Shown: positions 1 through 7,313, counted from the stretch's first letter. The stretch: DNA of 9,833 nt from Candidatus Omnitrophota bacterium (GCA_016206815.1 JACQQT010000027.1:1-9833), one strand, 5' to 3'. Notes: generated from the sequence alone by a model not told the origin. Program-made: numbers and translations.

Positions 1-1285
1 CACTGGCCTCCAATTTTTTCAAATCCTTCGGGAGCCGTGTGACCGAAAGGCGGGCACGCGAACCTGCTTCATCGATTAAATCGATCGCTTTATCCGGCAT
101 AAACCGGCCGCTGATATAACGGTCTGACATTTTTGCGGCGGCTTCCAAAGCTTCGTCCTTAATTTTCACGCGATGATGCGCCTCATAGCGATCGCGCAAA
201 CCCTTCAAAATGGCAATCGTCTCCTCCACCGTCGGCGGATCGACATTGATCGTTTGGAACCTGCGGGCAAGCGCGGCGTCCTTCTCAATGTATTTACGAT
301 ACTCATCCAACGTCGTGGCGCCGATACACTGAATTTCACCGCGGGAAAGCGCGGGCTTCAAAATATTCGATGCGTCAATCGCCCCTTCCGCACCACCGGC
401 ACCGACCAGTGTGTGCAGCTCGTCAATAAAAATAATGACGTTCTCAGCCCGTCTAATTTCATCCATCACACCCTTGATGCGCTCTTCAAATTGGCCCCGA
501 TACTTCGTTCCGGCCACCATCAACGCCAAATCCAGCACAACGATGCGTTTATCAATCAAGGCTTCCGGAACGTCGCCGGAGACAATCCGCTGGGCAAGCC
601 CTTCGACAATTGCCGTTTTTCCGACACCTGCTTCTCCCAAGAGAACCGGGTTATTCTTTGTGCGCCGTGCAAGAATCTGAATTACACGTTCAATCTCATC
701 GGCACGGCCGACGACGGTATCCAATTTCCCGGAACGCGCCATGGTCGACAAATCACGACCGAATGCATCGAGCGCCGGCGTTTTGGTTTTTCCGCCCTTT
801 GTCGTCGCCCCGCCCGCTTGCATGCCGCCGCCTCCCTGTGACGGAGCCGAAGACCCCAGCAGCTTGATCACTTCGGAACGCACTTTGTTTAAATCGAGAC
901 CCACATTCATCAACACGTGGCTGGCAACCCCTTCGCCTTCTTTGATCAGACCCAAGAGAAGATGTTCCGTTCCGATGTAATTATGCCCAAGCCGCCTGGC
1001 TTCATCCATCGCAAGCTCAATTACTTTTTTGGCTTTCGGCGTGAAAGGAATATCGCCCGAGACAATCGTGCTGGGCCCGAACTGAACTAATTTTTCAACC
1101 TCAAGCCGGATGGTGTCAAGCGAAAGACCTAAATTCTGCAGCACGGCCGCCGCCACACTTTCTCCCTCTTTGATGAGGCCGAGCAAAATATGCTCGGTCC
1201 CGATATAATCGTGATTGAAACGTTTGGCTTCTTCTTTGGCTAAAATAATGACTTTACGTGCCCGCTCCGTGAAACGATCAAACAT
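1..1285 (-). CDS. clpC: ClpC-type AAA+ unfoldase, N-terminal 428 residues (runs off the window)
   Basis: Hexameric ATP-dependent unfoldase that feeds substrates to the ClpP protease in the cytoplasm. The visible part starts MFDRFTERARKV, the family's usual N-terminus. It has two Clp_N repeats (about residues 1-70 and 75-145), each with a GTEH(I/L)LLGL motif, then a Gly-rich linker (about 150-168). The first AAA+ domain follows, with Walker A GEAGVGKT at 217-224 and Walker B IIFIDE at 284-289. E31 and E107 within the two GTEH motifs correspond to the glutamates that bind phosphoarginine in Bacillus ClpC (family knowledge), which fits the mcsA-mcsB genes just upstream. The M-domain, second AAA+ domain and ClpP-binding loop lie beyond base 1, so ClpC rather than ClpB or ClpA rests on the N-terminal match and the context. 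The start is fixed by an AGGAG at 1291-1295, five bases before the ATG. The gap to mcsB is 35 bases. Confidence 0.96.
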   Translation of the reverse strand, partial: MFDRFTERARKVIILAKEEAKRFNHDYIGTEHILLGLIKEGESVAAAVLQNLGLSLDTIRLEVEKLVQFGPSTIVSGDIPFTPKAKKVIELAMDEARRLGHNYIGTEHLLLGLIKEGEGVASHVLMNVGLDLNKVRSEVIKLLGSSAPSQGGGGMQAGGATTKGGKTKTPALDAFGRDLSTMARSGKLDTVVGRADEIERVIQILARRTKNNPVLLGEAGVGKTAIVEGLAQRIVSGDVPEALIDKRIVVLDLALMVAGTKYRGQFEERIKGVMDEIRRAENVIIFIDELHTLVGAGGAEGAIDASNILKPALSRGEIQCIGATTLDEYRKYIEKDAALARRFQTINVDPPTVEETIAILKGLRDRYEAHHRVKIKDEALEAAAKMSDRYISGRFMPDKAIDLIDEAGSRARLSVTRLPKDLKKLEAS

Positions 1286-1300
1286 AAAAACTCCTTTCAG
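1286..1300 (-). promoter_or_regulatory. Ribosome binding site of clpC
   Basis: On the minus strand an AAAGGAG sequence precedes the clpC ATG by five T residues. This strong Shine-Dalgarno match is the main evidence for the start at 1285. It also suggests that clpC is initiated independently rather than only by readthrough from mcsB. Confidence 0.75.
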
Positions 1301-1301
1301 C

Positions 1302-1322
1302 AAGTGATAAGTTCTAAGTGCT
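1302..1322. repeat. Three-copy heptanucleotide tandem repeat (AAGTNNT-like) at the mcsB/clpC junction
   Basis: On the plus strand the units AAGTGAT, AAGTTCT and AAGTGCT follow each other with a strict 7-base period, and AA follows. The array includes two bases of the mcsB stop codon and fills most of the 35-base gap before clpC. The short AAGT core is exact in all three copies. It may be a small sequence-repeat tract or chance; nothing in the sequence shows a function. Confidence 0.55.
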
Positions 1323-2394
1323 AAACCAACTCAACGTCTTTTAAGCGGGTGCGCAGAAGCTCTGCCCTTTTTTGATCCCGTTCCGATGTGTCGAGATCTG
1401 TCCCGCTCAATTTTTGAAGATGAGCCGGTTGTGTGAATAAAAATAGTGCGTTTAAATTCATTTTGCTTAAATTTCCGATAAAACCCAAATCCACACCCAG
1501 GCGCGTCATGGACAGGAGCCCCAGCGCTTCCTGACTTGACATCAGCCGGGCTGATTTCAACGTCCCGATAGAGCGCCAGATTTGATCTTCCAATTTTCCG
1601 CGCCGCTTATCAAGAAGATAGTTTCTGCTTTCTTTTTCGTGTTCAATCACCTGCCGCATGACGCGCTCGAGCCCGTCTACAATTTCATTTTCATTTTGGC
1701 CGAGCGTCAGCTGATTCGAAAACTGAAAGAAGTTCCCGCTGGCCTGCGTCCCCTCTCCGAAAAATCCCCTCGCCGCCAAATTGAGTTTTGAAAGCGCCTG
1801 CAAAACTTTATTCACCTGCTTCGTCATCACAAGCCCCGGCAAATGAAGCATGCAAGAAGCCCGGAGCCCCGTTCCCAGGTTGGTCGGACAGGCCGTCAGG
1901 TAACCCAGGTGGGAGTCAAAAGAATAAGGGATTTTAGTTTCCAAAGCCGAATCCACTTGATCCATCAAGCGCCATGCTTCCACGAGGTTCAGGCCCGACT
2001 GGAACACCTGAGACCTCAAGTGATCCTCTTCCAAAATCATGATGCTGATCACTTCGTTTTTGGTCACCAAAACCGCCTTCTCACCCTTCTCGCTGGCATG
2101 TTCCCGGCTGATCAAGTGACGTTCCAGGAGAAACTGCCGATCCAAATCTTTTAAATCTTTGTACTCGAAAAAATAGGATTCTTTTAAAAGCGGCGTGCTC
2201 CCAAACGCAGTTTCAACTTCCTCAACGACGTGCTGCTGCTCATCGCCGCCCAACTTTTCGGTAAAAGGATATCCGGTTAAATTCCGAGCCAGCCGAATGC
2301 GCGAGCTGAGAACAATATCGCTTTCGGGACCGCTCCCCCGAAGCCATTCACAGGTCGAGCTCAAAAAATGATTCATCGGTTTCTTTTCAACCAT
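1321..2394 (-). CDS. mcsB: Protein-arginine kinase McsB
   Basis: Transfers phosphate from ATP to arginine side chains of proteins, marking them for ClpCP degradation. It belongs to the phosphagen (guanidino) kinase family but lacks the N-terminal substrate domain of creatine and arginine kinases. The 357 residues are close to the roughly 360 usual for McsB. Visible motifs are SSRIRLARN (30-38), EEDHLR (122-127), the active-site segment TACPTNLGTGLRAS (167-180) with the conserved cysteine C169, and GEG with E214. RDQKRA at 339-344 fits the RDxxRA phosphoarginine-sensing site found in McsB but not in metabolic phosphagen kinases, which makes the call firm. The ATG at 2394 is four bases after the mcsA stop and has no close Shine-Dalgarno, so translation is probably coupled. 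Met7 (base 2376) aligns better with the start of Bacillus McsB and is a possible alternative. Confidence 0.95.
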   Translation of the reverse strand: MVEKKPMNHFLSSTCEWLRGSGPESDIVLSSRIRLARNLTGYPFTEKLGGDEQQHVVEEVETAFGSTPLLKESYFFEYKDLKDLDRQFLLERHLISREHASEKGEKAVLVTKNEVISIMILEEDHLRSQVFQSGLNLVEAWRLMDQVDSALETKIPYSFDSHLGYLTACPTNLGTGLRASCMLHLPGLVMTKQVNKVLQALSKLNLAARGFFGEGTQASGNFFQFSNQLTLGQNENEIVDGLERVMRQVIEHEKESRNYLLDKRRGKLEDQIWRSIGTLKSARLMSSQEALGLLSMTRLGVDLGFIGNLSKMNLNALFLFTQPAHLQKLSGTDLDTSERDQKRAELLRTRLKDVELV

Positions 2395-2398
2395 GGCG

Positions 2399-2914
2399 TT
2401 ATTTTTGTTTTTTGCTTCCCTTTTTCAATTTTTGTTTCAATTCCTGAATCCGGTCGCGAATGTGAGCGGCCTCCTCAAACGTTTCGGTCTCAATGCTTTT
2501 CTTCAAACGATCTTGGAGCTCTCTTAATTCAAGCGTCTGTTTCACATCCCCCGAGGTCCCGACCGGAACTTTTCCGATGTGCTGCACGCCCCGCTGGACC
2601 CGCTTAATCAAGGGAAGCAGCAACTTTTCAAACGCCCGGTAACAATGAGAACACCCCAAACGCCCGGTCCGGCCGAATTCCTCATAGGTCAGGCCGCAAC
2701 TTTTGCAAACCAGCTCACTGACGTGTTCGGCCTTCAACTCGGCGCCGAAATCCCCCAAGCTCGCCAACAGCTTGTTGAAATCGAAATGAGACTTAAAATC
2801 GGCACCCTTTTGCTCTGCGCAACTTTCGCACAGATGAACCTCGACCATCTGATTGTTCAGAATTTCAGTCAAATGGATCGTGGCTTCGTTTTGTCCGCAA
2901 ACGTTACAAACCAT
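2399..2914 (-). CDS. mcsA: McsA, zinc-binding activator of McsB with UVR motif
   Basis: McsA is the adaptor and activator of the McsB arginine kinase. The 171-residue product starts MVCNVCGQNEATIHLTE and has two four-cysteine zinc sites. The first is C3/C6 with C29/C32; the second is C70/C73 with C88/C91, around the family's GR.GRLGCSHCY signature. A C-terminal UVR (UvrB/UvrC) helical hairpin spans about 128-163 and includes FEEAAHIRDRI. A Lys-rich tail ends the protein. Length and domain order match Bacillus McsA. The start has an AGGA about eight bases upstream in the 16-base gap after ilvE. The gene lies directly before mcsB, the usual order. In Firmicutes ctsR normally precedes mcsA; here the preceding gene is an aminotransferase. 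Confidence 0.94.
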   Translation of the reverse strand: MVCNVCGQNEATIHLTEILNNQMVEVHLCESCAEQKGADFKSHFDFNKLLASLGDFGAELKAEHVSELVCKSCGLTYEEFGRTGRLGCSHCYRAFEKLLLPLIKRVQRGVQHIGKVPVGTSGDVKQTLELRELQDRLKKSIETETFEEAAHIRDRIQELKQKLKKGSKKQK

Positions 2915-2930
2915 CGTTCATCCTATTCGG

Positions 2931-3866
2931 TCACAGGGTATAGCGCACGCCGTCACGTTTCGTTAAATCCCGGAACGAACTCATGAGCTTCCGCGTAATT
3001 TTCCCGGGTTTCCCGATTCCGATCTTGCGGCCGTCAATCTTGACCACCGGAATGACTTCCGCTGCCGTTCCGGTTAAAAAAGTTTCGTCTGCATTGTACA
3101 AATCATGGCGGGTCAAAACGCGCTCCTGACACGGCAGGTCATTTCGGAGTGCAAGATCCATGATGGCCTGGCGCGTAATGCCGCGCAGAGCTCCCAAATA
3201 AGTGGGAGGCGTCAGAAGAATGCCGTTTTTGACGATAAAAATATTATCGCCCGTGCACTCAGCCACATAGCCCTGATGATTCAGCATCAACGCTTCCCGA
3301 TAATTGGAATTCTTGGCTTCGATTTTCGCCATGATGTTGTTGAGATAATTCAAGGTTTTCAGAGCGGGATTGACCGCTTCCGGCAGGTTTCGAACCGTCG
3401 GGACCGTGATAATCTCCATCCCGTTTCGGTAATAGGACTCCGGATACAGAATGATCGTGTCCGTAATAATGAAAACGCCAGGCGTTTTACAATTGGCGGG
3501 ATCCAGCCCTAAATCACCGACGCCTCGTGTCACCACCACTCGAATGTAAGCATCGCGAAGTTTGTTTCGCTTGAGTGTTTCCACGATGGCTTCCGTCAAT
3601 TCCTCGGCGCTCAAAGGAAGCTCCAGCATAATCGTGTGGGCGGACTCCTGGAGCCTGACCATATGTTCCTTCAGTTTAAACACCAAACAATTGTAAGAAC
3701 GAATCCCCTCAAACACCCCGTCGCCGTAAAGAAGGCCGTGATCAAAAACCGAAATTTTCGCCTCGCTTTTCGGAACAAACTCTCCGTTCAAATACACCTG
3801 AAGCTCGGAGGGTGATGTTGGTGTCGTTTTCTTAGCTTTGCTCGAACTATTTCGATGGACTGCCAT
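2931..3866 (-). CDS. ilvE: Branched-chain amino acid aminotransferase (class IV PLP enzyme)
   Basis: Interconverts branched-chain 2-oxo acids and Leu/Ile/Val with glutamate as amino donor, in the cytoplasm. The fold-type IV signature is clear: FDHGLLYGDGVFEGIR (41-56), Arg114 region TRGVGDLGLDP, catalytic PLP lysine K170 in NPALKTLNYLNN, ECTGDNIFIVKNG (203-215), LRGITR (227-232) and TGTAAE (265-270). Overall it resembles the compact IlvE of archaea and many deep-branching bacteria. D-amino-acid transaminases and aminodeoxychorismate lyases share the fold, so exact substrate use is inferred. The chosen ATG has a GAGGAG six bases upstream. This start gives about 22 residues rich in Ser, Thr, Lys and Pro before the usual family start (VYLNGEF). 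A GTG at Val24 would give the ordinary length but has only a weak Shine-Dalgarno. It lies 36 bases after lolD and 16 before mcsA. Confidence 0.9.
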   Translation of the reverse strand: MAVHRNSSSKAKKTTPTSPSELQVYLNGEFVPKSEAKISVFDHGLLYGDGVFEGIRSYNCLVFKLKEHMVRLQESAHTIMLELPLSAEELTEAIVETLKRNKLRDAYIRVVVTRGVGDLGLDPANCKTPGVFIITDTIILYPESYYRNGMEIITVPTVRNLPEAVNPALKTLNYLNNIMAKIEAKNSNYREALMLNHQGYVAECTGDNIFIVKNGILLTPPTYLGALRGITRQAIMDLALRNDLPCQERVLTRHDLYNADETFLTGTAAEVIPVVKIDGRKIGIGKPGKITRKLMSSFRDLTKRDGVRYTL

Positions 3867-3880
3867 GGCTTACTCCTCGT
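3867..3880 (-). promoter_or_regulatory. Ribosome binding site of ilvE that decides the upstream start
   Basis: The minus strand reads ACGAGGAGTAAGCC immediately before the ATG, so a GAGGAG sits six bases from the start codon. It is one of the best Shine-Dalgarno matches in the window. It supports the ATG at 3866 over the GTG at Val24, and therefore supports the N-terminal extension of the aminotransferase. Confidence 0.7.
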
Positions 3881-3886
3881 TTATCT

Positions 3887-3901
3887 CCGCCTTGCGGGCG
3901 G
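3887..3901. repeat. Small GC-rich inverted repeat between lolD and ilvE
   Basis: CCGCC (3887-3891) and GGCGG (3897-3901) form a perfect 5-base-pair stem with a 5-base loop. It lies in the 36-base gap between the lolD stop and the ilvE Shine-Dalgarno. On the transcribed strand it is followed by an A/G-rich sequence, not a T run, so it does not look like a terminator for this operon. It could be an RNA-stabilising hairpin or chance. Confidence 0.4.
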
Positions 3902-3902
3902 T

Positions 3903-4568
3903 TTAATTTTGAATTCTATGAATGACACCTTCATGCAATCTGAAAATCCGGCTGCCCCCGCGGGCGAATTCTTCCTCGTGGGTGACAATGCAAAACGTCT
4001 GGCCTTCCCGGTTCAGCTCAAAAATTAATTGGTGAATCGACCGGGCCGTCTCATCGTCTAAGTTTCCGGTCGGCTCATCGCAGAAAACAAGCTCGGGCTC
4101 ATTGATCAACGAACGAGCGATTGCCGCACGTTGTTTCTCGCCTCCCGAAAGCTCACTCGGCAAATGATCGCGCCTTTCCCATAAACCGACTCGTTTCAAT
4201 AATTGATCGGCACGCTTCGAACGGGGCTCGCCGGCAATGAGACTTGGAAGCTCCACATTTTCTTTCACGGTCAGCTCCGGCAGCAGGTGATAAAATTGAA
4301 ACACAAAACCGATCTTTTCATTTCGATACTCGGCAAGAGAAGTTTCGTCCCATTCACTGATATCTTGTCCCTTGAATTCGATCCGGCCGCCGCTCGGATG
4401 ATCCAGACCGCCCAAGAGCTGCAACAAGGTAGATTTTCCGGCACCCGATCGGCCGATCACAAAAGCAATATCGCCTTTCGCAAGCTCCAGATTCACCCCT
4501 CGCAAAATCTTGAGCTCACCGCGCGGCCCTTCATACGTTTTTTCAAGATCGGTTGTTTTTAACATCAT
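3903..4568 (-). CDS. lolD: LolD, ATPase of the lipoprotein-releasing ABC transporter
   Basis: Cytoplasmic ATPase that powers extraction of outer-membrane lipoproteins from the inner membrane by the LolCDE-type complex. The 221 residues contain all ABC motifs: Walker A GRSGAGKST (39-47), Q-loop Q91, the signature LSGGEKQR (140-147), Walker B with catalytic glutamate LVFCDEP (160-166) followed by TGNLD, and switch histidine H197. The stretch FQFYHLLPELTVKENV after the Q-loop is close to the LolD hallmark FQFHHLLPEFTALENV. This and the adjacent permease gene separate it from the related MacB and FtsE ATPases. Start codons ATG ATG occur in tandem at 4568 and 4565. A GGGG lies four bases upstream of the first. 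The gap to the permease stop is 20 bases. Confidence 0.95.
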   Translation of the reverse strand: MMLKTTDLEKTYEGPRGELKILRGVNLELAKGDIAFVIGRSGAGKSTLLQLLGGLDHPSGGRIEFKGQDISEWDETSLAEYRNEKIGFVFQFYHLLPELTVKENVELPSLIAGEPRSKRADQLLKRVGLWERRDHLPSELSGGEKQRAAIARSLINEPELVFCDEPTGNLDDETARSIHQLIFELNREGQTFCIVTHEEEFARGGSRIFRLHEGVIHRIQN

Positions 4569-4588
4569 GTTACCCCGCCCAAGCTGTC

Positions 4589-5863
4589 TTACTCATACCG
4601 GAGCGCTTGAACGGGATCCAATTTGGAGGCGTAGTGCGCCGGATAAAATCCCGCTGCAAGCGACATCAAAAGCGCAAACGTCACCACAATCAATACGTCA
4701 TGAAAATGAATCGCAACCGGAATCCGGTCAAAATAATAAATATCGCTCGGAAAAACCGAAATCCCAAAATAGCGTTCCAAGAAGTCGGAAACCGGATTCA
4801 AATTATAAGCCAGTGCAAGCCCGGCCAGTGCGCCAAACACAATTCCAAGCAGCCCGACGACGAACCCTTGCAGCAGAAAAATCCTGCGAACGGATTGCCG
4901 CGTTGCTCCCAGCGCACGCAAAATCCCGATGTCTTTCGTTTTCTCCATCACACCCATAATCAACGTCGAAACAATATTAAAAGCCGCGACAAAGATAATG
5001 AGCGAAAGCAAAATGGTCATCACCGTCTTCTCCACCTGAAGCGCCCTGAAAAAGGTCCGGTTTAAATCCATCCAGCTTCGAACCACATATCCCGTTCCGA
5101 AACGGCCTTGGATCGCGAGCTTCACTTGATCGGCCAGGTCCACCTCTTTCAAACGGATGCTCATGCCCGTGACGTGATCGCCCAATTGATAAAGGGCCCG
5201 GCCTTGCTTCAGGCTCACCAGAACCAGACTCGTATCAAAATCACTCATACCCAGCCGGAAAATTCCGGACACCGCAAAAGGAACGCTCTTGGCCCGCTTA
5301 ATCGCATGAATCGGATCTTCATCAAATGCCGGAGAGATGATCGTCACCACATCCCCGATCGAAACCAGCAGCCTGCGTGCTAACTCTTCCCCGATCACCG
5401 CGCGGCCAATGCGTCTGGCCCGCTTTTCAGTGGGAACATCCAAGTCTCCAAACTCGAGCGTTCCCGACTTTAAATGCTGCCGGAACAAATCCATGGGCTC
5501 ACGTTCAGGATCGATTCCTTTGATCACGACGCCTGAGGCTTCCGTTTGAGACCTCACAATCCCCTGCCCCTGGACAAAAGGGGCAATGGAGGTAATTTGA
5601 TTCAATCCCAACGAATCGATGGTATCCCGCACATCCTGCGGACGCCCAATACCACCTACGCCCTCGATGATCAAGTGGGGTTGAACGCCCACAATCTTGG
5701 TTTTGAGCTCCCGGTCAAAACCGCTCATGACCGCCAACACCACGATCAGCGCCATCACACCGACCGCGATTCCCAAAACGGAAATCACCGCGATCAAAGA
5801 AACAAAACCGTGCCGCCGGCCCTTTAACAAATACTTAGTGGCAAGTAAATATTCGAATTTCAT
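4589..5863 (-). CDS. lolC: LolC/LolE-family lipoprotein-releasing permease
   Basis: Inner-membrane subunit that works with LolD to release lipoproteins to the periplasmic carrier LolA. The 424 residues have the standard layout. A cytoplasmic start with LLKGRRHGF is followed by TM1 at about 20-46. A large periplasmic MacB-like core covers about 47-275, opening with the family motif MSGFDRELKTKIVGVQPH. TM2-TM4 lie near 279-305, 328-352 and 388-408. The cytoplasmic coupling segment EKTKDIGILRALGAT (307-321) is typical of FtsX-domain permeases that dock on LolD. Only one LolC/E gene is present next to lolD, so either it forms a homodimer or a partner lies elsewhere; LolC versus LolE cannot be decided. 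Its ATG overlaps the lysS TGA by four bases (ATGA), a sign of coupled translation. Confidence 0.94.
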   Translation of the reverse strand: MKFEYLLATKYLLKGRRHGFVSLIAVISVLGIAVGVMALIVVLAVMSGFDRELKTKIVGVQPHLIIEGVGGIGRPQDVRDTIDSLGLNQITSIAPFVQGQGIVRSQTEASGVVIKGIDPEREPMDLFRQHLKSGTLEFGDLDVPTEKRARRIGRAVIGEELARRLLVSIGDVVTIISPAFDEDPIHAIKRAKSVPFAVSGIFRLGMSDFDTSLVLVSLKQGRALYQLGDHVTGMSIRLKEVDLADQVKLAIQGRFGTGYVVRSWMDLNRTFFRALQVEKTVMTILLSLIIFVAAFNIVSTLIMGVMEKTKDIGILRALGATRQSVRRIFLLQGFVVGLLGIVFGALAGLALAYNLNPVSDFLERYFGISVFPSDIYYFDRIPVAIHFHDVLIVVTFALLMSLAAGFYPAHYASKLDPVQALRYE

Positions 5864-7290
5864 TTTTCCGGCTTCAACTGTGGAAATAAAATCACATCAC
5901 GAATGGAAGTTGAATTGGTGAGCAGCATCACCAGCCGGTCAATTCCAATTCCCAAACCGCCTGCCGGCGGCATCCCGTGTTCCAAAGCCGTCAAAAAGTC
6001 TTCATCCAGCATCTTTTCGGTTCCGATCACTTCCCTCTGTTCCGTAAGTCGTTCTCGCTGCTCGAAGGGATCATTCAGCTCGGAAAACGCGTTGGCTAAT
6101 TCCAGTCGCCCGATGAAAAGCTCGAAACGCTCTACCAAATCCGAGTCGCTTGGTTTTCGTTTTGCAAGCGGCGTCGTTAACGCCGGGTAATCGATCACAA
6201 AAGTCGGGTTCACCAAATCCGGTTCCACAAACCGGTCGAACGCTTCGTTTAAAATATCTACTTCTTCCGAATACTGATCAAGCGGTATGCCAACTTTCTT
6301 CGCTAATTCTTTAATTTTCCCACGGCGCCAATCATGCCCGCTTTTCTCCTTAAGTGCCTCGTAAAACGAAATCTTTTTCCAAGGTCTCGCAAATTGAATC
6401 TGTGAATCCCCGAATTGAACTGTGTCCTTTTTACACAATGCTTGTACCAAAGTGGCAATCAGTTCCTCCGTTAAGTTCATCACTTGTTGATAATCCGAAT
6501 ATGCCTCATAAAGTTCCAGCATCGTAAATTCCGGATTATGCCGCGTAGAGATTCCCTCGTTTCGAAAGTTGCGATTGATTTCATAAACCTTCGAAAACCC
6601 GCCTACCAAAAGGCGTTTCAAATAAAGTTCCGGGGCAACGCGTAAATAAAGATCCGTATGAAGTGCCTCATGATGCGTTACAAACGGTTTTGCCCGAGCG
6701 CCGCCGGGAATAGCTTGCATCATTGGTGTCTCTACTTCCATAAAACCGCGCTCATCCAGAAAAGAACGAACCAATCGGATCGCCTGGATCCTCGTGCGGA
6801 AAACATTCCGCACCTCTTCGTTCATCATCAAATCCAGATAACGCTGGCGATAACGCGCTTCGACGTCCTTGAGGCCGTGCCACTTTTCAGGAAGTACCTG
6901 AACAATCTTTGAAAGCAGTACAAAGCGCTCGATCTTAACGGTTTTCTCGCCCTTGTGCGTGAGGAAAAGCGTTCCTTCCGCGCCCAAGATGTCACCCAGG
7001 TCCAGCAGTTCAAACAGCTGAAAGCCATCCTGCCCGATGACATCGTACTTCGCATAAACCTGAATCTTGCCGGTATCATCCCTTAAATCAGCAAAGGCGC
7101 TTTTCCCGTGAATCCGGCGCGTCATCATCCTGCCTGCAATCTTAACTTGCTTGCCTTCCTGAAATGGATCTAAGAGACTGCAGATAGAATCGGTTGGTTT
7201 AAACTGGTCGCTGTAAAGACGAACGCCTTTTGACTTGAGTTCCTTGATTTTCTCAAGTCTCTCTTTCAGAACTTCTGGAATAGTGTCCAC
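5860..7290 (-). CDS. lysS: Lysyl-tRNA synthetase, class II
   Basis: Charges tRNA-Lys with lysine in the cytoplasm. The 476 residues have an N-terminal OB-fold anticodon-binding domain (about 48-130, with GKSAFADLRDDTGKIQVY). The class II catalytic core shows motif 1 near 182-200 (GFMEVETPMM, IPGGARAKPF), motif 2 FRNEGIST-RHNPEFT at 242-256 and motif 3 GGLGIGIDRLVM at 444-455. These are lysine-specific features, distinct from AspRS and AsnRS. The length is slightly short of the E. coli enzyme and complete. The start codon is GTG at 7290, with AGGA six bases upstream. It is the first gene after a strong predicted promoter. Many bacteria place prfB just before lysS; here no such gene fits in the 129-base gap. 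lysS followed by lolC and lolD is an order I recall from several other diderm groups. Confidence 0.97.
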   Translation of the reverse strand: MDTIPEVLKERLEKIKELKSKGVRLYSDQFKPTDSICSLLDPFQEGKQVKIAGRMMTRRIHGKSAFADLRDDTGKIQVYAKYDVIGQDGFQLFELLDLGDILGAEGTLFLTHKGEKTVKIERFVLLSKIVQVLPEKWHGLKDVEARYRQRYLDLMMNEEVRNVFRTRIQAIRLVRSFLDERGFMEVETPMMQAIPGGARAKPFVTHHEALHTDLYLRVAPELYLKRLLVGGFSKVYEINRNFRNEGISTRHNPEFTMLELYEAYSDYQQVMNLTEELIATLVQALCKKDTVQFGDSQIQFARPWKKISFYEALKEKSGHDWRRGKIKELAKKVGIPLDQYSEEVDILNEAFDRFVEPDLVNPTFVIDYPALTTPLAKRKPSDSDLVERFELFIGRLELANAFSELNDPFEQRERLTEQREVIGTEKMLDEDFLTALEHGMPPAGGLGIGIDRLVMLLTNSTSIRDVILFPQLKPEK

Positions 7291-7296
7291 CTAAAT

Positions 7297-7313
7297 TCCT
7301 TATTTTACAAGGA
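7297..7313 (-). promoter_or_regulatory. Small hairpin covering the lysS ribosome binding site
   Basis: On the transcribed strand TCCTT (7313-7309) and AAGGA (7301-7297) are perfectly complementary across a 7-base A/T-rich loop. The second arm is the lysS Shine-Dalgarno itself. Such a hairpin could hold the binding site closed, but five pairs with two G-C are weak, so any control would be mild or temperature-dependent. The structure is seen; the role is inference. Confidence 0.4.

Noticed and set aside
173..841. A 222-codon open frame on the plus strand with an ATG
   Set aside because: It is antisense to clpC. The opposite frame gives an unmistakable AAA+ unfoldase with both Walker motifs, while the plus-strand product has no recognisable domain and no ribosome binding site was found.
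2895..2960. CIRCE (HrcA) or CtsR operator ahead of mcsA
   Set aside because: The ilvE-mcsA gap is 16 bases. Neither the CIRCE inverted repeat nor the CtsR heptad direct repeat is visible in or near it.
3887..3901. Hairpin read as a terminator ending lolD
   Set aside because: The T-rich run after the stem is on the plus strand. In the direction these genes are transcribed, the stem is followed by an A/G-rich sequence, so it lacks the terminator tail.
4510..5065. Overlapping plus-strand frames of 149 and 170 codons
   Set aside because: They are shadows of the lolC/E and lolD coding strand. Their products are rich in Arg, Gln, Asn and His and show no fold or motif.
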